Shown piece by piece: positions 56,641-64,000 of a stretch of 64,000 nt of DNA. Origin of the DNA: Nymphaea colorata (Eukaryota > Streptophyta > Magnoliopsida > Nymphaeales > Nymphaeaceae). Position 1 is the stretch's first letter. The number at the start of each line of letters is the position of its first letter. The translations under genes were made by a program, and so were the position numbers. The stretch covers positions 7,328,972 through 7,392,971 of the forward strand of contig NC_045146.1 of NCBI RefSeq assembly GCF_008831285.2, in the 5' to 3' direction. The notes under the pieces were generated by a model, which made no database searches, was not told where the DNA came from, and saw nothing but the letters and a program-made list of their open reading frames with translations.

Positions 56641-57853
56641 CAAAGGAGGTTATTCAGTAGCAATCGCAGGTTTCATTACTTCTCTTCCATTCCGTTCTTT
56701 CCTCAGAAGTGATCCAATTTTGTTCATCGAGTCCAGGTGGAGACCAAAGATCTTGAGCGACCGATCCAGCAGAACAACTCAAAAGATAAAGAAGTCTCGT
56801 GAATTTCTTCATGCTCGTATGTGTAGGCAGAGTGAATGAACCACCACTATGTCCCTGGCTGTCCGATTCTTTTTTCATTGCCGAATCTTCTAGTTTCGAG
56901 GAGTACTATAGAGAAGTCGAAGGATGGGATTTGATCAGCAGGGAGGACCAACTCACTAGTAGATTCACCCAACGCTATGTGTATTCTCAGCGCTTCACGA
57001 AAGTGGCTTTGTTCTGACCTGAATAAGGACGTGACATGACCTTCAAGAGAAGATTGAAAGGAGTGCTTGAATTGGGCGGACGGCTATTAGGTGGTGGCCG
57101 GGTGGGCGCGGGCGCTTTTGAGACAAGAAACCGCTACACCACCTGACATACAAATGAGACTTGACCTTTCCTGTCGCCAGAAGGAGGAAGCGCAGTTGTC
57201 TACGAAGCTTTGCTCTCCCCCCTACATTTCGTAGTACTCGGCTCGTCGCTACTTTGATTCAAAAGGTAACTGACGGTTCCTGACTTTCTCCGGTTTTTGC
57301 GAGGAGAGAGGCAGGAAAGCAGGAGAAGGATGCGAGGATCTGAAAGAGGAGCGAGGCAGGCAGGAGAACGAGGCAAGTCAAGCGAGGCTTTTTTTAGTTA
57401 GAAAGAAAAGAAGGACACGGGGCACTGAGGACAAGAAAGATGCCATTAGTGCTGACCATCAACCAATGCCATTAGTGTTTCATTGAAGAGAAAGACAATT
57501 GCAATGACCGAGTGCTTTGTGCAAAGCCAAAGCGAAGCGAGTGTGCTTTTTGCACAAAGCACTCGCTTTTCAGTGCTCATGACAAGGTGAATCAAGAACT
57601 TTCTATAGTAAATATAGCCCCTAAGAGCCTTGAGGAAAGTCGCTTTGCTCGTTCTGCTTGTGTTTGAGGCCGGCGGAAAAGAGTTTTTGAGTGAGGTAAA
57701 AGAACTTGGGATCATCGATCTCTTCCTTAAGGATTGGGATGAGTCGATGTCGGTCGATGGGCCATTAGTACTCACTTGACAAACAAATGCCATTAGTACT
57801 CACTGTACAAACAAATGCCATTAGTGCTTAGGATCAAGACATGCGTTCGAGGA

Positions 57854-57930
57854 AAAGCACTCGCAAAGCGAAAAAAGAGTGCTTTGCCCCCAGCGAGCAA
57901 AGCCCTCACGCTTCGCTTTGCGAGTGCTTT
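57854..57930. repeat. Perfect 19-bp inverted repeat with 39-nt loop
   Basis: AAAGCACTCGCAAAGCGAA at 57854-57872 is the exact reverse complement of 57912-57930. Related imperfect hairpin arms (GCGAGTGTGC, then GCACAAAGCACTCGC) occur at about 57536-57568. The shared words suggest a small family of palindromic insertions in this segment. Confidence 0.85.
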
Positions 57931-58205
57931 GTCGATTCACCGCAGCGAGGCAGAGATGACTAAGTGAAATATTCCATATGGCGACGACAACAGCATGTCG
58001 TAGAAGGAGACAACTGGTGGTCGACCCAAAAAGACTAACGTATCTACAACTACATCCCCGAGCGGCAGTCAAACGGGGGCGTGAATGCGAGATGCCAGCG
58101 GAATGATCGGCCGGACAGAGGCTAGGGATGCTTCCTTCCCACCGCATCCTTCCTTGTGTCTCGTAGATACAAAGCGAGTGCACCGAGTTTGATGGAAAGG
58201 ATCAA

Positions 58206-58685
58206 TTGTCATTATATGCTATTAGTGCTGACCATCAAAAAAAGAAGATGCCATTAGTGCTGACCATCAACCAATTTGGACGACTCAGATTGGAGAGAGG
58301 GGTAGACATACTGGATATGATAGCACCCTCCCCGCACTTCTATGAGAACATGAAAGAGCAATATCGACCCGAGAGGGTGCGGAGGCAGTTTGGCCTGCAG
58401 CAAAATAGGCCGGGAAGCTGTGGAATCGGAAAAACAACGTGGAGCACCCAGTCCGAAGGAGAGAACCGCTATCTACCTATAGCCGTACGAGACCACTTGA
58501 CTGTTTTTTTGAAACGCCAAAAAGGATCAAGGCCCAAGCCAGTCCCCCAATGGATTTTGGAGAGATTCTTCATCGATCTAGTGGCCGGTGAATCACTAAT
58601 CAAAGAGCGAGCAGCCGCCAGGTTGAATGAGTTGGTGGGATCCTTTGTTTGTCAAGTGAGTACTAATGGCATTGAATTGCAATGA
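58206..58685 (+). CDS. ORF resembling part of a plant mobile domain protein
   Basis: A 159-codon frame. After about 40 residues translated from the segment's repeat motif, it reads MIAPSPHFYENMKEQYRPER followed by VRRQFGLQQ. This recalls the YxPxRVxRQFG signature of the plant mobile domain, found in transposon-linked proteins annotated as phosphatase-7-like or aminotransferase-like. The following GENRYLPIAVRDHL and RPKPVPQWILERFFIDLVAG parts fit a helical continuation. It then runs into the same short motif in reverse orientation (near 58661), so both ends are made of repeat sequence. The family domain is several hundred residues long, so this is a fragment. The ATG lies in repeat-derived sequence, so the start is uncertain, and function is unknown. 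Confidence 0.4.
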   Translation: MSLYAISADHQKKKMPLVLTINQFGRLRLERGVDILDMIAPSPHFYENMKEQYRPERVRRQFGLQQNRPGSCGIGKTTWSTQSEGENRYLPIAVRDHLTVFLKRQKGSRPKPVPQWILERFFIDLVAGESLIKERAAARLNELVGSFVCQVSTNGIELQ

Positions 58686-59350
58686 GTCCTGACCTGTTTG
58701 TTATGTAGCCTGATTGACTATGAGTTGACCACATCTGACTCAACAGCTCCTTCTTCCTTTTGTTCTTCATGTGCAAAAGCCCTGATTCTCTTATATATGC
58801 AACCACTTCTCATCCTGGAGAAAGTAGCCCAACCAAGTCAGGCAACAAGAGGAAGAAGAGGCTTGGACATTCAGTTAGTTGCTTTCACTAGCAGCCTTGA
58901 TCCTTGCCCCTATGTACTTGTAGGCTCAAATGGGTTATTATGAATCGGCTTGATGGCTTCTGATTCAATTGCGAAAACTGCTGATTCAACGTCACAAGAA
59001 AGGTTTCCACTGGTGGTCAACGATCAAAGCGGGGACATGATCAATCCGGTTCCGGGAAATCTGGACAACCCTTTGTTTTTCAGCTATGAGAAGATCGAAT
59101 CGGCGGAACACACTTTTTGCTTACCGCGAAAGATGACTCCACTCCACTTTCCACCTCAAACAAACGCTTCGGCTGCCATTCCATAGCGCCTCGCAAAGCG
59201 GAAGGCACTCCACTTTCCACAAGATGCTCAAACCCTTCGGCTGCCTTTCCATAGCACCTCTGTACAAACAAATGCCTTTAGTGCTCACCATACCAACATG
59301 AGTACTCACCATACCAAAACAATGCCATTAGTGCTCCCAATGGCAATTGT

Positions 59351-62300
59351 ATGTTCACAGATACCCCTTTGTGCAACTAAGCTATTAAAGACCAAGCTTA
59401 GTGGTAAAGAAAAACACACCAAATTTTCAAGAATAAAATATACCCAAGAGTAAAGGAAAGCTCATGGTTTTTTGAAAATGATTTGCAAGGCATGAGGACA
59501 AGGCCTCTGGTGCTGAGAGAAATAAAAAGATGCCCAAGTTTGGAAAAGAGTTTGTCATTGTAAGAGTTTTATTTTTGCAAAATGTTAGTAAAACTCTTCA
59601 AAAAAAAAATGCCCTAGTTGGGAAAAATTCCTTGATAAGTTCATCATGTGATGTCAAAGCTCTACACACTTCAAATTTTGTATCCCCATAAATATCTTTG
59701 CTATTCAACATTCTTTTAAGAGTTAAAATTTTTTCCTAATAAATGTTATCAAGTTCTCTAGGGAAATTTCTCTTCATTTTGGTAACATCAGTGTAGAGAA
59801 ATCTCCCACAATTTTATGGGAAGTCTTGTGGAGGAGCAGTCATTAACTTGATGCCTCACAATTGCTAGAGACCTAGTAGTCCATGTAGGGTAACTTTTAT
59901 TTAAATGGTCTTTGATCCAATCAATAGTCATTAGGTTAGTTCTTTTGATGCCCGAAGTTACCAATTTAACCATAAGTGCAATTTTGCAACTACCGTATTG
60001 CAACCTTTTTGTTGTAGTTGTAGTTGTAGTCACATTTAAGCATAGGTTTTAGACCTTGTCTACAGAATCATTACTTCTATGTGTTAGTTAGGCATGTCTA
60101 GACATTGTCTAAGTGATTTTATGATCAATGTTTCTTAGTTTCAGGGCTGTCTCATTTATTTTGTGTTTAATTCAAGTTCAAAATGATATACATGATGTAA
60201 TCTAAATCATTTTAATGGAACCTTTATTTTTCTTGCTCTAGTTCAGGAATGCATCAGATATAATCTATTTTCCTTGAATATCCACATTGATGGTTTGTCT
60301 TCCATTGCACATACTATTTTGTTTCAATTTCTCATGTGTTTTGTTTATCACGAATGCCAGCATACACTTGCCCCATCCTCATAGGAACCAAGTGGGTTTG
60401 ACACAATTCATTAGTAGTCTACGATTGTTGTATGAAGAAGGCCAAATGCCATGACATCTTTTGGGATAGACTTCCAAGTCTGCATCAGGTTTCTAATTAC
60501 TTTCCGAAACCAATTTTCAAATATATTTTGGATCTTATTTTCCAAATTGTTTTGGAAAACTATGTTGTGTGCACCATGTAGTGGTTCATTTGCATGAACC
60601 CTATGATGACAATCACATTTAGCTTATTTTTAACACCTTGAGGGTTCCTTTGCTTTTCAAGAATCAATTTCTTTTCAAAAGCTGGGAGCATATGGATGTT
60701 GCTTTTCCGTGTTGGGATTAAGAATGGTACTTAGTCATTTAGGTAGTAGACGATATAGTTTGGTCCTTGTTTGGTTATTGTTGTTAAGGCACCAATATCA
60801 ATTGAACCTTATAATGAAAAAATGTGTCCTATCTCTATTTTTCATGGAATGGAGGCGACTCTATTCTTTCTCACAATTATGTGTGAGATCTCAAAAGTTT
60901 GCAGATAAACACCTAATGTGAGCTCAGTTGCCACACATAACCTATTTTGTATTTACGAAACCCTGGATCATATCTTTCCATGATATACATATCTATAACT
61001 TATTTCCATATTGTATCAAGATCACCAATTTAGTTCTCTATAAACTGGATTTCTAATCCAAATTTCTATCATTATCCAAGATCTAGAACTTTCTCTGGAT
61101 TCATATCAAGCCCTAAACCAAGTTCATTATCCATGTCCATGATTGTAATTTGCTAGATGGCACCACCTATGCCTAATTTCACCAGCTTGTACCACCTCAA
61201 TACAGGTTTTCCCTTGAAAATCTAGTCCTAGATCAGTTTTAAAGAGACCCTCCCCACCCTCCCCCCCCACCCACCCAAAAAAAAAAAAAAAAAAACCAAA
61301 AGCACTACTATCAATACCACATTTTTTTGGGGGTGGGAACACATTGCTAAAGGTAAAGTCTGAGTGCTTCAGCAAGGAAACAAGTGGGTTGCATCTCCTG
61401 TTAGCGATGCTTTTCATCTAAACTGTCTACAAAAGGCATCCTTGGCCAATATTTTGGGGTCTAGGTCTATCTTAGCTAGGTTCTGTGAATCTATGACAGC
61501 TTGTTGGCTCAAATTGCACAAGGGACAAGCCATATTTCCCTAACCTAGGGCTTTGTGAGTTTAAGTCACTAAGTTAGGCAATAAGTGCTGCATGGCAGGT
61601 ATTCTTCTTGTCTTTCTTCTTAGTTTTAGAACTAGTTACACATGCTAAGGGTCATGTAGGATTTCTTTTCTGCTTAATTTATTTCTTTGTTAATTCATTA
61701 TGTTGCTTAGGCTCTATTTTTAGATTGTTTCTTTAGCATATTATGATTGCTTAGTTTGTTTCTTGCTTTATATCTTGTTCCGCTTGGTTTATGTTAGTCT
61801 ATTTCCTGTTTAAGGTCAGTTTATTTCTTGCATAATACTATGCTTAGTTAAGTTGTTTCTTTAATATTCTGTTTAGCCTTTTTCTTTCTGCACGACATAT
61901 AGTTCATTTTTAATTAATTTTCTTTAGTTCTTAGCCATGCATATGCACACATATTTCAGTCCTGGTGCTCATGGTTCACACAAATGCTAGCACAGACCAC
62001 TATAAGGAAAATGTTTCTAATATCATTTCAAATTCCATCTAAATGGGTGTAGGAATGACCCACCTTTGCTTAATGTCTAATTGGATTCACTTTCAAGCAA
62101 GCATTCATATTTTCAAAACTCTAATTTGAAACTATATTTCCCAACTTAAATAATGCATCACATTGGCTAGGCATTAACATGGTACGGATCTATGATGATA
62201 TGGGGCATTCAATGAATAATATATGATTCAAAACCCCAGAAAACTGAAGTTCTGAAGGTGATCTTCTATTCTCACTAAGCAATTAGTTTCGAAAGCTAGG

Positions 62301-63361
62301 AACACATTTGCTTTGTTTTTGCGTTGCACTTTAGTTTTATGATGGCAGTTTATACATATAACAATAGAAGAATATACTTTAGTCATTGGTTTAGTTATCC
62401 CTGTAAAAGGCACAAGGGACGGGCACACCTCTTAACCACAAGTCAAGTCCCATCTACTTGGTTTTTTCTGCAATTTAAAATGGAGGTGAGTCAATTTTCC
62501 TTTAAAATGGTCTATATGGAAGATATAAAAAATTTACGTGTAAGCAATGCCAAACTAAAACTTTTGGTGGGCCATGACCGCTGCTAGCCCCTAGCTCTTA
62601 CCCTGCCTAAAAACAAAAAGAACACAATCAATAAAAATTAAGCAAATACTACCTTCTTTAATTTGAGATTTGAATATAATAAAAGCAAATGCATGATTCT
62701 TCTTCCTCCTCTTATTTTTTATTCAACACCTTATGGTTTGTGGTGATTCATGTATGAAGTTTTATACTAAAACTCTACCTGTTGGTCCTGGCCACCATGC
62801 TAAAGAACAACTTGTTGCTGGTAGGACCACCTATCCATCAAAATATATGAAATCATTGGTTTCATAGTATATCGATGGACTATCAAAAGCAGCTAAAACT
62901 ATATCCATTAATTAGAACCTAAAAAAGAAATAAAATATATATGCCCTATGCCCCGTAAGATGGCCATGCATTGATGTAAATTTTGAAAGAATTTCATCTA
63001 CTACTTAATTTCTAACTTTCTAATGTTCAGGGCAGCACGATAGTGGCGTACTAGCATCTAAGCAGTGACTGACAAAAAGCTTGAATTAAAATAAATTTCT
63101 GTCTTGTTCTTCAACTTTATGCATGAAAACTGTCCTGTGGCATGTTTTGACTTCTCAAAAGTAAAAAAATATCTTAGTTCTTGGTAATTGCCTACGACTC
63201 CACTGTGTCAAGTGTTTGGGGACACTTAATATTTTGATGTGTGGTTCCCCAAAGCTTATATTAAAAAGTGTAAAACAAAGTGCAAACAAAAAAAAAAAGA
63301 AACTTAACGTTGTTTGCACAAGCTTACATCCATGATGTGAAGCTCTATTCTCTCTTCAACA

Positions 63362-63365
<4 letters not shown>
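59351..63365. other. Non-coding AT-rich DNA
   Basis: No gene is supportable. Frames up to 96 codons have no recognisable features. A C-rich run followed by a 19-base A tract lies at 61261-61295. The region 61600-61920 is T-rich with TGCTTAGTTTGTTTCTT-like repeats and resembles the reverse complement of the A-rich minisatellite at 50926-51160. Confidence 0.4.

Positions 63366-63399
<34 letters not shown>
63366..63399. repeat. (AG)17 microsatellite
   Basis: An uninterrupted AG run of 34 bases, 18 bp before the copia fragment's last readable codons. Confidence 0.95.
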
Positions 63400-63403
<4 letters not shown>

Positions 63404-63416
63404 AACTTTTTATTTA

Positions 63417-64000
63417 TCATGGTGGCTTATACTGATTGAGAAGATCCTTATTTTTAGGATCTGTTTTGCATTTCATGGCCATCAAATCTAGTGGGCCCTT
63501 ATTTTTAACAACAGGACGTGCCTGCTGCATATTATCCCGATATGCCTTATCTTGAGTAATGGTTTCCTTATTAACATGCCCCTTCAAGCTATTCTTTATT
63601 TCCATGAGTTTAAGCTTGCTCTTGAGTTGATGACACTGTGGGCTAGGAACAGCCTTGGTGAAGATATCAATAAGTTGATCCTCTAATTTGGTAAATTGAA
63701 CTTTTATTCTTTTGTTGTGACCCATTCTTGAACAAAATGATAGTCAATGTCAATGTGCTCAGTACGAACATGGAAGACGGGATTAACGACTGTGTTGATT
63801 CCAAATTGCCATATGTTAGGACTGGTGGCGTCCTTTGAAGTATCTTTAGCTCTTTAACGAGGTAGGTTAGCCACAAGAGCTCAGGTACTAATCCCATCAT
63901 AGCTTTGTATTCGACTTCTATGTTTGATCGAGCCACTTTATTTAATCCCCATGATATAAGGTTTGTCTTGAAAATAGTTATGAAGCCATTGGTGGACTGT
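63417..64000 (-). pseudogene. Ty1/copia pol, C-terminal RNase H region, cut by the window edge
   Basis: On the minus strand, entering from the right edge, KTNLISW and ARSNIEVEYKAMMGLVPELL match the copia RNase H signature (SWxSKKQxxVxxSSxEAEY and ELLW). YLVKELKIL and a partial NLESTQSL follow. In another frame 63417-63725 gives KLEDQLIDIFTKAVPSPQCH, the conserved copia DQLADIFTKPL motif, with extra C-terminal codons. The frame change near 63700 and the loss of the D-N pair in the usual CDN box show it is decayed. Upstream RT and integrase would lie beyond the window. Confidence 0.85.

Larger units (their letters stand above)
56640..59350. other. Organelle-like mosaic segment (candidate mitochondrial DNA transfer)
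   Basis: Base composition rises clearly in GC against both flanks, and simple AT tracts disappear. The segment is a patchwork. The motif GCCATTAGT or a close variant occurs about ten times. A perfect 19-bp inverted repeat lies at 57854-57872/57912-57930. Several related AAGCGAAGC/GCACTCGC words and a 66-bp doublet (59141 and 59207) are also present. Such short dispersed repeats with balanced GC are typical of plant mitochondrial spacer DNA. No known mitochondrial gene, tRNA or rRNA is recognisable, so transfer from mitochondrion to nucleus is an inference, and a nuclear mosaic repeat remains possible. Confidence 0.45.

Noticed and set aside
56799-57017. 72-codon frame in the organelle-like segment
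   Set aside because: I recognise no mitochondrial or nuclear protein. It is kept only as part of the segment description.
57821-58183. 120-codon minus-strand frame in the organelle-like segment
   Set aside because: It spans the palindromic repeat and mosaic joints and has no domain, so it is probably chance.
61261-61295. C-rich run and 19-base A tract as a possible LINE or SINE tail
   Set aside because: No upstream LINE coding sequence, Pol III box pair or target duplication is visible.

Overview
The window reads as nuclear DNA of a flowering plant. It is AT-rich, intron-containing and packed with decayed plant transposable elements. I see one convincing intact host gene, a three-exon R2R3-MYB transcription factor of subgroup 21 (MYB52/54/56/105/117 type), on the + strand at 39313-40941. 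I cannot name the species. No rRNA, tRNA, CRISPR array or bacterial-type operon is visible.

Layout. 1-535: end of a CTCGAGC-rich dispersed repeat. About 536-10652: a heavily mutated Ty3/gypsy element on the + strand with gag, protease, a G-patch domain, reverse transcriptase, two RNase H domains, integrase, a hairpin-forming tandem repeat, a polypurine-like tract and a very long 3' LTR (7510-10652). The dual RNase H and long LTR fit the Tat/Ogre lineage. 10653-14750: unassigned repeats with a diverged internal duplication. 14755-21179: a decayed small chromovirus-like gypsy element on the - strand (LTR 20848-21179, tRNA-iMet-type primer site), split by a 3.0-kb PIF/Harbinger-like element (17113-20114, TAA target duplication). 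21250-27538: a dispersed repeat, internally triplicated, into which a decayed hAT transposon (about 22913-26385) has inserted. 27540-38350: gene-poor DNA with microsatellites and three more CTCGAGC-type repeats.

After the MYB gene (39313-40941) come a fragment of the PIF/Harbinger-like family (42451), a solo copy of the long LTR (44529-47298), a 163-bp Tourist-like MITE (47410-47572) and an inverted relative of the 21-27 kb repeat (47576 to about 48690). About 48700-56640 is repeat-derived non-coding DNA with several degenerate tandem arrays. 56640-59350 has a different texture: higher GC, mosaic short motifs and a perfect 19-bp inverted repeat. It most resembles plant mitochondrial spacer DNA moved to the nucleus, and it carries an ORF resembling part of the plant mobile domain. 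59350-63365 is non-coding, and the right edge (63417-64000, - strand) is the 3' end of a Ty1/copia pol.

The elements form a nested history: PIF/Harbinger within chromovirus, hAT within an older repeat, and a MITE directly abutting another element at a shared TAA. I found no convincing unknown multi-gene system. The points most worth checking are the MYB's 147-nt, stop-free second intron, which would add a hydrophobic segment if retained; the hairpin array before the long LTR; the duplicated TATA box in the solo LTR; the organelle-like mosaic; and the 3.0-kb PIF/Harbinger-like element with no recognisable transposase.
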